Shown here piece after piece: positions 10,140 to 21,711 of a stretch of DNA of 64,000 bases. The notes beneath the pieces were generated by a model. The model saw only the letters and a list, made by a program, of their open reading frames with translations. It ran no database searches and had not been told where the DNA came from. Source of the stretch: Trifolium pratense (lineage: Eukaryota; Streptophyta; Magnoliopsida; Fabales; Fabaceae); contig NC_060061.1 in the NCBI RefSeq assembly GCF_020283565.1, forward strand, positions 37,175,362-37,239,361. The letters run 5' to 3'. The translations under genes and the position numbers were made by a program. Positions within the stretch are counted from its first letter, which is position 1. Each line of letters opens with the position of its first letter.

Positions 10140-10660
10140 AAAATAGAGGTGCCACCTTTGTATGGCAAAACATATTAATTACCAAATTTTAATATCCAAA
10201 ATTCATGCATCAAGAAAGATCATCAAATAACATAACATAACACAATAAACAAAAATTGCCACTTCAACCCGGCAGCATCAATATCATGTAATGTAATCGT
10301 CACTCATTAATCGTCACTCATTACCCAACTTCCGCGATTGTCTTGTATATTGCTTCTAAAGCTGCATGCATCTGCTAGAACACAAATAATATCCTACAAA
10401 GTGCAAAGGAGTGAAGGACCATTGTCTGAAAGATTGCAAGGTTCAACCAGGCTCCTGTAAATCAAATGTGGCTTATGTAAGAAGCAAGAAGTCAAATGAA
10501 TCATACAAAAACTAGCTAATATTGCCAATGCAGACTCTTGAACTTGCATTTACAAATGTACCAGAAGCTTCATTTCAAGTTTCACAAGTAAAGTTCAAGT
10601 GGAGTAACCTGAATTCAGACCACTACAATGGCGATGTTCTGAATAACTAATACTTATATC
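10140..10660 (-). repeat. GATA-gene 3'-end module downstream of F-box gene 2
   Basis: On the minus strand this holds the intron block ending TTTGATTTACAG, then an exon equivalent beginning GAGCCTGGTTGA. The authentic GATA terminal exon begins GAACCCCTGGTTGAG at the same point. The F-box copy reads EPG then stop, so the tail is broken. Farther along, TCCTACAAAGTGCAAAG, AGCTGCATGCATCTGC and GATCATCAAATAA match the GATA 3' UTR and the copy at 13960-14490. Confidence 0.7.
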
Positions 10661-10704
10661 AGTTGCAAAGTACCTTGAAGCTTAGATACTAATTCAAAAT
10701 GGTC

Positions 10705-10706
<2 letters not shown>

Positions 10707-10735
<29 letters not shown>

Positions 10736-10753
10736 CACGCGCGCGCGTGTGTG
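10707..10753. repeat. TA/TG/CG dinucleotide microsatellite
   Basis: A run of TA, then TG, then a CGCGCG core and TG again, next to the F-box gene 2 downstream module. Confidence 0.85.
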
Positions 10754-10938
10754 TGATTTTAGATGCACAGTTACAATTTATGTCGGTATATATATATGCA
10801 CGATTTTATTTTATTTTGGGAATAATAATTTATTTGCTTACCAGAAGACTTGTAATTTATCTACTAATAATAAGTTATGACTAAAGAGACCCGGAAACTG
10901 AAAGTTTGAAACAGAGAAGGAAGAAAAAATCAAACCAA

Positions 10939-12292
10939 TTATAAATGACTTGCTCTAAGATGTTGCTCTGAGCAATCTATAAATTCAACTTCTGCTGAGG
11001 GCGAATTCTGAAGCAAGAACTCCACTATTCCATCAGGTATGAATGAACCCGATTCTTCTTCTTTAAATTGTTTATCTAATCTTTTTCTTGCTTTCTTTGA
11101 CTCTGCATTTTTTAACTTGGCAGTCATCAGTGTAATGCGAAATATAAATGTAAAGTCTTCCATTTTCACTTTTAATGACTTCAAGTTATGCAAGGAAAGT
11201 GGACTAATCTTCGACAGATTTGGAATTAAGGAGAGAACCTGAGCAATAAATGATGGAAGTGGATTAGTCTAATGCAAAGAAAATTATTTTTTGATAAAAT
11301 TAAGAAATAAATATAAAAGGCATTTTATGAAGAAATTAAAAATAGTCTCAAAACATGTTAAGTTAAGGTACCTGAAGAGTAGTTGCAGAGACTGTTAATG
11401 ATTCTATATTAGCAAACTCTTGTAACCATCCATATAGAAGTAAAGGAGAATTCTCGTCAAAATTCTTTAATTTCTTTAATTTTACTTCTACAACAATGTC
11501 TACATGTTTAAGAGAAGAAACATCTCTCCCAGAGAGTTTGTGAAAAGGAATACCAGCAAACACAAACGTACAAAGACTTGGAGTACATAGATCAATTTGG
11601 TAGTAGTATAACAGCGAATTATATACAGTTAAATTGACTAGTGTCGCACTTGATATGCAAAGAGTTTTTCCAAGTGGTATTGTACAATTGCAAATGCACA
11701 GACTATTCAACCTGTTAAAGATCGAAAATGGCTCGACCCTACCATCATCACCATTATAAAATAGAAAATTCTCTAGTCGCAAGTTGGTTAATGCCGGTAA
11801 ATTGAAAGATTTTGGAAACTCTACTTTACACCCTTCACTGTGGTAAATCGAAAGATTAAGATGTGTTAAAGTCCGAGACGAAAACAAGCTATCCAGATTT
11901 TGCCCAAGGTAACGGAAACAAAGTTCTAACTGTTGGACATTGTGCGAAAGAGCATAATCCACAACCTCTTTAATTATCTGACACTGACCATATTTACACT
12001 TAAAATCGAGAGTCTGCAGTGAGATAGAGGAATCACGAAAAGATAAAACATTAGACACGAATTCGGTGAATATATTGGGAGTTCGAAAGTCTGACACTGA
12101 AAAATCTAATATAAGAACGGGAATACGTTTCCAGAGATTTTTATATCTTGGTGATAAAACGCTAGTTTGAACAACATGTTTGGCGTTCAAAAAAGAGAGT
12201 ATGTGAAGGATAACACAATCAGCTAAGTCGCTGAGTCTGTCTTTGTTTTCATTAACGGTGAGTTTAACATTCTTCTTCGCCGGATGAATCAT
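10939..12292 (-). CDS. F-box/leucine-rich-repeat protein, gene 2 of cluster
   Basis: Exons 12292..11372 and 11238..10939 join in phase 0 across a 133-bp GT-AG intron, giving 406 residues. The F-box is at about residues 17-62 (DRLSDLADCVILHILSFLNA). Leucine-rich segments and the tail GIVEFLLQNSPSAEVEFID match genes 1, 3 and 4; it is closest to gene 3. Two oddities appear. The conserved LP pair of the F-box is LA here. The start codon used by gene 3 (MSISASEMI) is destroyed in this copy, so the best start is the internal Met aligned with Met8 of gene 3. The frame is otherwise open. It may be functional but diverging, or an early pseudogene. A spliced leader with donor near 12426 is likely. Confidence 0.75.
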
Positions 12293-12496
12293 CTCAGAAG
12301 CGGAACTAGAAACTCAGAAAACTACCTAATCAGAGAGAGGGAGAGAAAAAACGGCATTATGGTATTAGATAAAGTGCATTGGAGAAACAATGGGGAAAAC
12401 ATAGAAAGTTGGAAAGGAAGATCATACCTGGCGAGTGCAAGTTGTGAGTTTGGAATAGAAACGATGAAATACTGCAATAGTTAGCTTTCACGTTTG

Positions 12497-12505
12497 CTAG
12501 GGTTT
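12497..12505 (-). promoter_or_regulatory. Telo-box in F-box gene 2 promoter/leader
   Basis: AAACCCTAG on the minus strand, about 205 bases upstream of the start, inside the block GCTAGGGTTTATATTTT that is shared by the cluster. Confidence 0.5.
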
Positions 12506-12509
12506 ATAT

Positions 12510-13389
12510 TTTTAGATTTCGAGCGTAGAAAATAAGCTTTTTTTTTTTTTGGTATAGAAGGAATTATTTTGTTTTAACAAAATAATATAAAACTATATTT
12601 TGTTAAAATATAGTTTTAACAAAAAAAACTATTTTGTTTTAACACGCGATTCAAATAGGTATAGCAATGGGCCCGAGCGGATGTTAAAAGTGTAGAATTA
12701 TTTTGTTTTAACAACATGATTTTTTTAAAAGAAAGAAAATAGAGAAAACGGTTTATTAAATATCCGATTTATTTATTTTTTGGTGAAAAAAGAGGGGCTA
12801 GACCCAATACATAATTTACAAATAAGAAATTAACAAATGGATGTGAATTAAGAGTGGGTACTCATGAGCATTAACAAATCGGCAAAACTCAAACTCGAAT
12901 TTAAATCCAGTTAATTCAAAAAAAAAATCTTTTAAAGCGGGAAAGATTCGAGTGGATATTCAGGAGGATGAGTTTTATTGTCACGCCTAAATCGAAAAGA
13001 ATGAAGATATAGAACAAATAAGGGTCCAATTTGGTGAAAAAAATAAGAGTCAGTTTACTATTTATAAAAATAATTTTAATATTTTATTTAATAATATATA
13101 AAGAATAATTTTTAGGGTCAACAAATCTTAACTTGAAAAAATACCGAAATTATTTTCTAGGATTTTGGGAATTTCTACCGGAGTGTTCACCCATTTTTTT
13201 TACTCAATTTTATGTTTTCGACGCCTGCTCAATTATTTGGGTGATGACATAATTATAATTTAGTTCAGTTTTAGTTAGATATTGTCAGATTTAATGCAAC
13301 AACACTTTATTTTTACACTAAACTTTTGTTTTTCCCTTCAAATTTATGGCAGGAAAACTGTATTTTTCCCTTCTATTTTTCTTGTAGTG
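12510..13389. other. Intergenic, AT-rich with short foldback repeats
   Basis: Between 12555 and 12720 the word ATTTTGTTTTAACA and its complement recur several times in both orientations and could form hairpins. The remainder shows no gene. Confidence 0.5.
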
Positions 13390-13790
13390 CACACCATAGA
13401 ATCAAGCTAAAAATCAACGCCATCCAACCAACTGCAAATCGGAATCAGATTTGCTGTCGTTGCTGCAAGACACAGTGATTGATTCAAACCGTCAAATTTA
13501 AATTAATGGCTGCCATCAAAGAAAATTAATTTAATGAATATGTATAATCAAACCGTTCAATTTTAGATCAATGAATGATATCGTATGCAAAACTGTGAAA
13601 CCGTGTGTAATGTCTACAACAGCTGATCTTGGTCCGCACAAATCAGGCGCCAACTGAATAGCATATAAAAGACCACAAACATCTACATCTGATAAACAAT
13701 TAGGAGAAAGCCACAGTGCAAACCTCTCATCTGATAAACAATTAATGGTTCTACTATGTGTTGTGTTATTCTGTCTAGTACTTACCCTTT
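13390..13790. repeat. Dispersed repeat module, copy 1
   Basis: Nearly identical to 17700-18190. Shared words include GAATCAAGCTAAAAATC, GGAATCAGATTTGCTGTCGT, GTAATGTCTACAACAGCTGA and AACAATTAGGAGAAAGCCAC. The first half also occurs, more diverged, at 28815-28990. The copy at 17700 has an extra segment of about 130 bases (17880-18010). It is probably part of the F-box gene 3/4 duplication unit, or an unclassified repeat. Confidence 0.65.
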
Positions 13791-13959
13791 AACAGATCAA
13801 ACGCACCCTTAGTTTTGGATCAAAACATACAAGAGTTTGAAACAAGTCCATTCCTATGACAAATCCAAATGTTCTCACCAAGTTAGCACAGGCTTAAAAT
13901 GTCATCAAATTTGAAACAAGCATACTACAAAACTGATATTCAAATTATTCCACATGAAA

Positions 13960-14490
13960 GATATTCAAACTAGAGGTGCCTCCTTTGTATGGCATAACAT
14001 ATCAATCACCAAAGTTTAATCTCCAAAATTCATTCAGCAAGGAAGATCATCAAATAACATAACACAATAAATAAATAAAATTTTCCACTTCAACCCTGCA
14101 GCATCAATATTATACATATACATACTCATTAATGTTAGGCTGGAACATCAAAAGCTCTTTACACTTTCTAATCAGTATATTGCTTCCCCAATCGTTTAGT
14201 ATATTGCTTCTAAAGCTGCATCCCGCTAGAACACGAACAATATCCTACAAAGTACAAAGGGACCATTGTCTGAAGATTGCAAACTTCAACCAGGCTCCTG
14301 TAAATCAAATGTGGCTCATGTAAGAAGCAAGAAGTCAAATGAATAATACAAAAACTAATATCACCAACGCAGACTCTTGAACTTGCATTTACAAATGTAC
14401 CAAACGATTCATTTCAAGTTCCATAAGTAAAGTTCAAGTGGAGCAACCTGAATTCAGCAACTACAATGGTGGTGTTCTGAATAACTAATA
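13960..14490 (-). repeat. GATA-gene 3'-end module downstream of F-box gene 3
   Basis: It contains the same ordered blocks as 10140-10660. These include TAGAGGTGCCTCCTTTGTAT, AAGGAAGATCATCAAATAA, TTAGGCTGGAACATC, GCTTCTAAAGCTGCATCCC, the broken exon equivalent reading EPG then stop, and the intron block with TTGCATTTACAAATGTACC and TAAAGTTCAAGTGG. It is highly similar to the gene 2 copy and recognisably similar to 33000-33600 of the GATA gene. Confidence 0.7.
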
Positions 14491-14724
14491 CTTATCTCAG
14501 TTGCAAAGTTCCTAGAAGCTAGGTACTAATTCAAAATGGTCCTATATGTGATTTTAGATGGACTACAATTTATGTCAGTATATATGCACGATTTTATTTT
14601 ATTTTGGGAATAACAACTTACTATCTGTTTATCCAAAAGACTTGCATTTATCAATTGATAATAAAGTAACACTAAGGCGACCTCGGGAAACTGAAACAGA
14701 GAAGAAAGAAAAAAATCAAACCAA

Positions 14725-16055
14725 TTATAAATCTATTGCTCTAGGAGGTTGGTTTGTGCAATCTATAAATTCAACTTCTGCTGATGGCGAATTTTGAAGC
14801 AAGAAGTTCACTATTCCATCAGGTATGAGTGATCCCGATCCTTCTTCTTTAAATTTTTTACGTAATCTTTTTCTTTCATTCTTTGACTCTGCATTGTATA
14901 ACTTGGCATCCAACAGTGTCATGCGAAATCCAGGTGTAAGTTCTTCCATTTTCACTTTCAATGACTTCAAGTTACCCAAGGAAGGTGGACTAATCTGCGA
15001 CAGATTAGGAATTAAGGAGAGAACCTGAGCAGTAAACGATGCAAGTGAATTAGTCTAATAGTCTCAAACGATGCATGAAATTAAATATAGTCTCAAAACA
15101 TGCTAAGTTAACGTGCCTGAAGAGTAGTTGCAGAGACTGTTAACGATTTTATATTAGCAAACTCCCGCAGCCATCTAGATAGAAGTAAAGGAGACTTCTC
15201 ATGATATTGCTTTACTTCTGCATGAATGTCTACATGCTTAAGAGAAGAAACATTGCTGCCATAGAGTTTCTGAAAAGGAGTACCGGTAAAAACTAACGTA
15301 CAAAGACTTGGAGTACATAGATCAATTTTGTAGTAGTTTAAATACAGACTATGTATAGTTAAATTGACTAGTGTCACACTTGATATACAAAGAATTTTTC
15401 CGTGCAACATTGCACAATTGCAAATGCACAAATTATTCAACCGGTTAAAGATCGAAAATGGCTCGGCCCTATCATCATCACCAATATAAAATATAAAATT
15501 CTCTAGTCGCAAGTTGGTTAATGCCGGCAAATTGAAAGATTTTGGAAACCATGCATGATACCCTCCACTAGGGTAAATCGAAAGATTAAGATGTGTTAAA
15601 CTCTGAGACGAAAACATGCTGGGAAGAGTTTGCACAGTGTTGCCATTGAAACAAAGTCCTAACTGTTGGACATTGTGCGAAAGAGCATAATCCACGATAT
15701 TTCTAATTATCTGAGGCTCCAAGCGACCATGTTTACGCTTAAAATTGAGAGTCTGCAGTGAAATCGATGAATCGCGATGAGACAAAACGTTAGATACGAA
15801 TTCGGTGAATATCTTTAGAGTTCGAAAGTTTGACTCTGAAGAATCTAATATAAGAACAGGAATACGTTTCCAGAGATTTTCATATCTTATTGATAAAACG
15901 CAAGTTTGAACGGCTTGTTTGGCGTTCAAAAACGAGAGTATGTGAAGGATAACACAATCGGGTAAGTCGCTGAGTCTGTCTTGGTTTTCACTAACGCTGA
16001 GTTTAACATTCTTTTTCGTTGCCGGAAGAATCATCTCAGAAGCGGAAATAGACAT
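14725..16055 (-). CDS. F-box/leucine-rich-repeat protein, gene 3 of cluster
   Basis: Exons 16055..15117 and 15024..14725 give 412 residues in phase 0. The F-box (residues about 26-70, DRLSDLPDCVILHILSFLNA) and the leucine-rich body (LTHLNLSIYPS, FNLPALTNLRLENFIF) are intact, and the tail GIVNFLLQNSPSAEVEFID is conserved. The 92-bp intron is the shortest of the cluster and its donor reads CAG then GCACGT, where paralogues have GTACCT or GTATCT. It would need the minor GC-AG splice class. If it is not spliced, the frame ends two codons later. It is the closest relative of gene 2. The predicted role is SCF substrate adaptor; the target is unknown. Confidence 0.8.
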
Positions 16056-16239
16056 TCAGAAAACTACCAAATCAGAGATAGAGAAACAATCATATTAGAT
16101 AAAGTGCATTGGATAAACAATGGGGAAAACATAGAAAGTTGGAAAGGAATATGATACCTGGCGAGTTGTGAGTTTGGAATGGTGGAGTGAGTGAAGAATA
16201 GAAACGATGAAATGCTGCAAGAGTTAACTTTCACGTTTG

Positions 16240-16248
16240 CTAGGGTTT
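16240..16248 (-). promoter_or_regulatory. Telo-box in F-box gene 3 promoter/leader
   Basis: AAACCCTAG on the minus strand, about 185 bases upstream of the start codon. The cluster-shared upstream sequence ends shortly after, where a SINE-like repeat begins. Confidence 0.5.
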
Positions 16249-16259
16249 ATACTAGGGTT

Positions 16260-16457
16260 GTTCTAGTGGTGTTCACTTCGACCCTTGGAGAATGCTTCTC
16301 TCAAAGTCCCAGGTTTAATTCTCTATGATGACAATTTCGGTGGACTAGTCCATACGGTGAAAGAAAAAAAAAAAATCTGGCCCCTGCAAGTGGGCGGTGG
16401 GATTGGTCCCCTCGGATTAGTCGATCTCAGGGCCGGATACCGAGTTTAAAAATAAAT
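16260..16457 (+). mobile_element. SINE-like repeat next to F-box gene 3 promoter
   Basis: It begins with A-box-like TCTAGTGGTGTTCACTTCG, followed by B-box-like CCAGGTTTAATTCTC and GTCCATACGGTGAAAG with an A-run, then GGATTGGTCCCCTCGGATTA, and ends GGGCCGGATACCGAGTTT. The composition (unusually GC-rich for the area) and tRNA-like boxes suggest a polymerase III-derived repeat. No clear target duplication was found. Confidence 0.55.
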
Positions 16458-16695
16458 TATTAACATTTTATTTATTTAAGTGGAAAACAATTCGTTAAAA
16501 GGATGTATGCTACTTGACCTAAGTTTTTCTTTTCTTTTTTTTGTTTATAATGAACTGAGAATCGAACTCATGAACTATAACATAATACCCAAATTTCTCA
16601 CTAATGACTTGGTAAAATGTAATTTTGATATAACCAAGTTCGAAAATGGGTTTGGGTGGCTATTTATGTTTAGCTAGTTTAAGTATCCTGCATTG
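16458..16695. other. Intergenic, nothing recognised
   Basis: A 65-codon open stretch at 16480-16677 is AT-rich and resembles no known protein. Confidence 0.4.
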
Positions 16696-17318
16696 TGCCT
16701 CAAAAAAATATCTTGCATTGTTTTTGTATTAGTATTGGCTAAGCGAGCCTTAAGTGTGTTAGTTTGTGTTTTGTGTTGTAACTTGTACTTGCCTATATAA
16801 GGCACTTGTTGGTTGTTAATAAAGTAAGGATCACACTTTCCCTAACAAGTGGTATAAGGTTTATCCCAAAGATCTGCCTCCTGAAGTAAAAACTGCAGTT
16901 TTTCACAAAGTTAGTTTCAACCATTTTTTACCGCGTGATTTCTTTCTTCTCCGATCACTCATGATGGAGAATTCCAATTTTGCGCAACCACAAATACCGA
17001 AATCTGATGGTCATTACGAACATTGGGCTATGTTGATGGAGAATTTACTACGATCGAAAGAGTACTGGTCTTTAATTGAGGAAGGACTCATGGTGGCTCT
17101 GGCGAATGCCACCGCAGAGCAGCTGCGGCAACAAGTAAACTCAGAGACTTGAAGGTAAAGTATTATCTTTTTCAGTCTATAGAACATTCAATTCTTGAAA
17201 CGATTCTTGTACGAGAAACATCAAGAGATATTTGGGAAGCTATGAAAAGAAAATATCATGGCTCAACGAAAGTAAAAATAGCTCAATTGCAAGCTTTTAT
17301 ACGCGAATTTGAAGTTCT
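16696..17318 (+). pseudogene. Copia-type LTR end, primer-binding site and gag fragment
   Basis: A TATA-bearing LTR end (CCTATATAAGGCACTTGTTG, then a polyadenylation-like AATAAAG) is followed at about 16850 by AGTGGTATAAGGTT, a degenerate initiator-Met tRNA primer-binding site. From 16961 the gag N-terminus reads MMENSNFAQPQIPKSDGHY, then HWAMLMENLLRSKEYWSLI. After a stop at 17150 it resumes as LKVKYYLFQSIEHSILETIL, WEAMKRKYHG and KIAQLQAFIREFEVL. This is the typical copia gag order. It ends abruptly at the start of a LINE fragment. Confidence 0.8.
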
Positions 17319-17640
17319 TATGTGTGTGAGTTGTGTGGAACGAAAGAAATCAAAGACGTTTCAGAAACTCAGAATCGTCCCTCTCTCAAATGTTGGACAA
17401 GATCAAACTTTATTCGTATCGGTGGTTGAAGTCAACAAACATTTCTTTAGTTTCAAACTATCGTAGCTGGTGGTCGAGCTCATTTACCTGTTTGGGCATC
17501 GATTAGTTATTCATGTTATTATTCCGTTTTTGGTGACAGTATGTAAACTCTTGTGGTCTTCTCGGCACACCTTGGTTGAGGAGATTTTTCGATTAATTTA
17601 TTGCATTCCATTTTTTGCCTTTTCAAAAAAAAAAATCAAA
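17319..17640 (+). pseudogene. 5'-truncated LINE 3' end, same family as 1-1342
   Basis: One frame reads VVWNERNQRRF, then MLDKIKLYSYRWLKST and NYRSWWSS, and ends FTCLGID plus stop. It is the counterpart of MLLDKIKLFSFRRLKST and CLGFV at the end of the first LINE. The 3' UTR also matches, and an A-run at about 17625-17635 closes it. It was probably inserted into the copia gag, but I found no clear target duplication. Confidence 0.8.
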
Positions 17641-17699
17641 TCAAATATTATTGTGCCAAATTCAACGACAAAAGTAGTAAGAGCTTGAAATCTACCATC

Positions 17700-18190
17700 A
17701 ACCACACCTTAGAATCAAGCTAAAAATCCACCCCAAATCGGAATCAGATTTGCTGTCGTTGCTGCATGACACAGTGATTGATTCAAACCGTCTAATTTAA
17801 ATTAATGGTTGAGATAAAAGAAAATTAATTTAATGAATGTGTAATCAGATCCGTTCAATTTTAGATCAATGGATGATATTTTAGAATTTAGATTCATTGA
17901 TATTGAAATCTTGTTATACACTTGTTACAAGCATCAATTCTTTTTTTTAGATTCATCGATATTGAATCAATCGAACGTATTTTGAATATTTGTTCCGCTT
18001 TTGGGAGACCTTGTGTTATATCACTGGATATCATATGCAAAACTATGTGAAACCGCGTGTAATGTCTACAACAGCTGATCTTGGTTCGCACAAATCAGGC
18101 GCCAACTGAATAGCATATAAAAGACCACAAACATCTACATCTGATAAACAATTAGGAGAAAGCCACAGTGCAAACCTCTCATCATCCTCA
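17700..18190. repeat. Dispersed repeat module, copy 2
   Basis: Near-identical to 13390-13790 apart from an insert of about 130 bases at 17880-18010. See copy 1 for the shared words. Confidence 0.65.
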
Positions 18191-18469
18191 TTACATATTT
18201 ACCCAAACCAACCCAGCAGCACAAGCCTAAACTTCAGGAAATGTGGGAACTAGCACACCACTAAACTGATATATTAAAGCTAACTAGAGTCTAAATTTCA
18301 GGAGCAAGGATTTGATGTCAAAATCATACTGAGGCCTGAAATAAATAATATTAGTTAAAAATTAATTAAAAAAATGAAGCCAAATTTTTTTTTAAAAAAG
18401 TCTGAAGTTGTTGCTCAACTTGCAACTCCTTGGCCGGACTCTGCAACTAAGTAGCAAGAAATCAAAATC

Positions 18470-18800
18470 AAACGAATCATATACAGAAACTTATGCTACC
18501 TACACAGACTCTTTCATTTGCTTTTACAAATGTACCAGAAGTTCCATTTTAAGTTTCCATAAGTGAAGTTCAATTGGGGCAACTTGAACTCAGTTTGAGC
18601 ACCAGTACAGTGGTGCAAGTTGTGAATAACAGACTAACAGAGTCGTTAAGATAACATGATAAACAAAGCATATGATCCATAATACAGAAAAGAATACTGT
18701 AAGCCACCAAAACCCGCTCTACCAACATCACTTGGGTAACTCCCATCAACATTAAGCACAGTGCGCCACACAACTGTAAGATTGTGCAAGTGTTTAAACG
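18470..18800 (-). repeat. GATA-gene 3'-end module downstream of F-box gene 4
   Basis: It contains the intron-side block (TTTGCTTTTACAAATGTACC, GTGAAGTTCAATTGGGGC, GAGCACCAGTACAGTGGTGC, AGTTGTGAATAACAG) in the same order as 9900-9970 and 33480-33595. The terminal-exon part is no longer recognisable here. Confidence 0.55.
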
Positions 18801-19370
18801 AGCACTTACTGAAAAAGAAAAAAGAATGAGATAATCTTTTAAATGACAGGAATTTTTAATAAACTTTTACGTACAAGTTAAAATTAATGTATCATGTATG
18901 CACCTTAAATATTTCATAAGTTCCCTCCTTTAATCTTTCCATGAAAATCAACAAATTTATAAGAACATTTCTTGTTAGTTGAAAAAACTAATAACTATCT
19001 TAGTTGCGATGTAAACTAGATACTAATTCAATATGATCCTATATGTGATTCAAATGCGCACTAGCTTTTTTTTTACATGTTGGCAGCTAATGCTTATAAG
19101 CTAGAAGTTAATTCAAATTGTTAGTGCGAATTATTAAAGAAACAATGCGCACAAACACATTTTCAGAGTATTAACATGCAATATAACCCTTGCTATAGAG
19201 TGTCCACTTAAGTTGAGACTAGACAATCATGTCAGTATACATGTAAATTTATTTCTTTACCAATGAAACTTCTAATTTATCCACTAATAAGTAGTTATGT
19301 GACCTAACAGACCTCAAAAAATCAGAAACCTTGGAAATCAGAAACAGAGAAGGAAACAAAAACAAACCGA

Positions 19371-20757
19371 TTATAAAGATCTCTCTTCACCAGGTTGCCT
19401 TGAGCATTCTATGAAGTCAACTTTTGCCAAGGGTGAATTTTGAAGCAAGAAGTTCACTATTCCATCAGGTACGGGTGAAGAAGGTATCAATCCTGCTTTA
19501 AATGCTTTTTCTATCCTATCGGCTTCTCTTAGTGACATGGCTTTCCGTAACTGGACACTCCTCAGTGTCATGCGAAACTTATCGGAAAGTTCTTCCATTT
19601 TCACTTTCAATGACTTCAATTTACGCAAGGAAGGTAATCTATTCTTCAACACATTAGGAAATATGGAGAGAATCTACGCAATGAGGGATGCAAGTGAATT
19701 AGTCTAATGCAAGTAAATTAATATTAGAAATAAAAAAGAAATCTTTAACTTAAGGGAAGGCGCTCAAATCTCCTAAGGAATATTTGTAAAATGGTCATTA
19801 GTGTCAAAACATGCTATGTTAAGGTACCTGAAGAGTAGTTGCGGTGACCATCAACGATTCTATATTAACAAACTCTAGCAGCCAGCTAAAGAGAAACAAA
19901 GGAGGGCCCTCAGAATGTGAAAATATATCCGCATCAATATCTACATGTTTAAGAGAAGAAACATTGCTCCCAGATAGTTTCTGATAAGGAGTACCGATAA
20001 AACCAAACTTACAAAGACTTGGTGTACAAAGATCAATTTTGTAAGAGTTGTATATCTGATTATACAAAGTTAAATTGACAAGTGTCACACTTGATACACA
20101 AAGAATTTTTGGAAAACCGCTCACAATACAATTGGAAATGAGCAAACTATTCAACCTTTTAAACGTCGAAAATGGCTCAGCACGGTCATTATCATAAACA
20201 CCAAATGCAAAATTCCCTAGTTGCAAGTTGGTTAATGCCGGCAAATCGACAGATTTTGGAAACAGTGTTTCACGCCCACTACCACCATTGTGAATAAAAA
20301 GCTTAAGATGTGTTAAAGTCCAACATGAAAACATGGAGGACGGAATTTGCCCAATGTCACCATAGAAATCAAGTCCTAACCTCTCGACATTGTGTGAAAT
20401 AGCATAATTCAGAATCTTTTCCAGCTCCGGCTCAACACGATCATTACTATGCTTAAAATCAAAAGCCTGCAGCGAGATAGAGGAATCGCGGAGAGATAAA
20501 ATCTTAGACACTAATCTGGCGAATTTTTCGTAAGCCCCAAAATCTGCATAATGCAGTGTAATATTTGGAAGATGTTTCCAGAAATGTTTCCATTTTTTGG
20601 ACAAAATGCAAGTTTGAACTGCGAGCTTGGTGTTCAAAAAAGAGAGTATGTGAATGATAACGCTATCAGGTAAATGGCTGAGTCTATCTTTATTTTCACT
20701 GTCGTTGAGCTTGATTCTCTTCATCGCCGGTGGAACCACTATCTCGGAATCAGACAT
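19371..20757 (-). CDS. F-box/leucine-rich-repeat protein, gene 4 of cluster
   Basis: Exons 20757..19828 and 19673..19371 join in phase 0 across a 154-bp GT-AG intron, giving 410 residues. The F-box at about 25-68 reads DRLSHLPDSVIIHILSFLNT, then ILSKKWKHFWKHLP. Leucine-rich segments (LTHLKLFIHN, LPALTNLQLGNFAF) and exon 2 with GIVNFLLQNSPLAKVDFIE follow. It groups with gene 1 and the remnant at 24191 (K-D-F-I tail), whereas genes 2 and 3 form the other subgroup. The frame is intact. It is expected to act as an SCF adaptor; its target cannot be inferred. Confidence 0.85.
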
Positions 20758-20973
20758 TGGGAAAAGTACCTAATCAGTAGAAGAAAAAGAAAACAATAGA
20801 AGTAGATTCAAATAAAACTCGTGATATGAGAAAATGGATTGTGAATTGATTGGGGTAAGGTGGAGAGAAAATTGATCTGAGAAACAAGACATAACTTGTG
20901 ATAGCGGATTCAAATTTTGTAATGAATTTGGAGAACAGACAAAGGATTATAGCAACAGTGAAATTCAACTAGT

Positions 20974-20982
20974 CTAGGGTTT
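20974..20982 (-). promoter_or_regulatory. Telo-box in F-box gene 4 promoter/leader
   Basis: AAACCCTAG on the minus strand, about 220 bases upstream of the start codon, as in the paralogues. Confidence 0.5.
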
Positions 20983-21049
20983 GTACTTTAGATTTTGAGT
21001 TGAGTGGAGAGAAATGTTTTTCACCGTGATTAGAAAAAATACAAGTTTG

Positions 21050-21440
21050 TCTTGAGTCACCACTTTATTACAATACAACATTTGGCGTGTATATCAATTG
21101 TGATTAAAATTATTTTTACAAATTGTTAAATCTGATTCATAGTATCAATCAATTAAATTTCTTGTGGAATTAATTTACATCAATCTCTTATCTCTTATAA
21201 TATAAGCTTGTATAAACAAGCAAACCCTAAACCTATTTTTTTTCCCCTCCATTTTTATATTGCAGTTTTTTATTAAAAAAAATACAACTTTATCTTGACA
21301 AGAATTCAAACCCGCATCCCTGTATTGCAAATACAACATTTCAACCACTATGGCATGTAGATCAATCGTGATCAAAATTATGTCCACAAAGTGTTAAATA
21401 TGACTCACGTTATGAATCAATTAAATTTCTTGCGGAATAA
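21050..21440. repeat. Duplicated non-coding segment of about 130 bases
   Basis: 21060-21180 and 21320-21450 share order and sequence: AATACAACATTT, GTAGATCAATCGTGATCAAAATTAT or its variant, GTTAAATATGACTCA or its variant, ATCAATTAAATTTCTTG, and AATTTACATC. No coding content. Confidence 0.6.
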
Positions 21441-21711
21441 TTTACATCCATATTGAGGAATCAATTATCATCAATCAAATAAGAAAGATTTCATAGGACA
21501 ATTAAGCACCATCAATTTTCATTACAAAGTTTATACAATTAAAAACCGATAATTAGAAATCTAGCAAATCATCAAATCATACATTTTTGTGTGTTTTATT
21601 TTACGAACAAACTTACATTTTCTTATCCTGAATCATTTGGCTAGGTAAGATTAAAAAAGTCATAAATAGATTAAAAAAACAAGGCATGTGATTGACAAAC
21701 AAATGTAAGAT

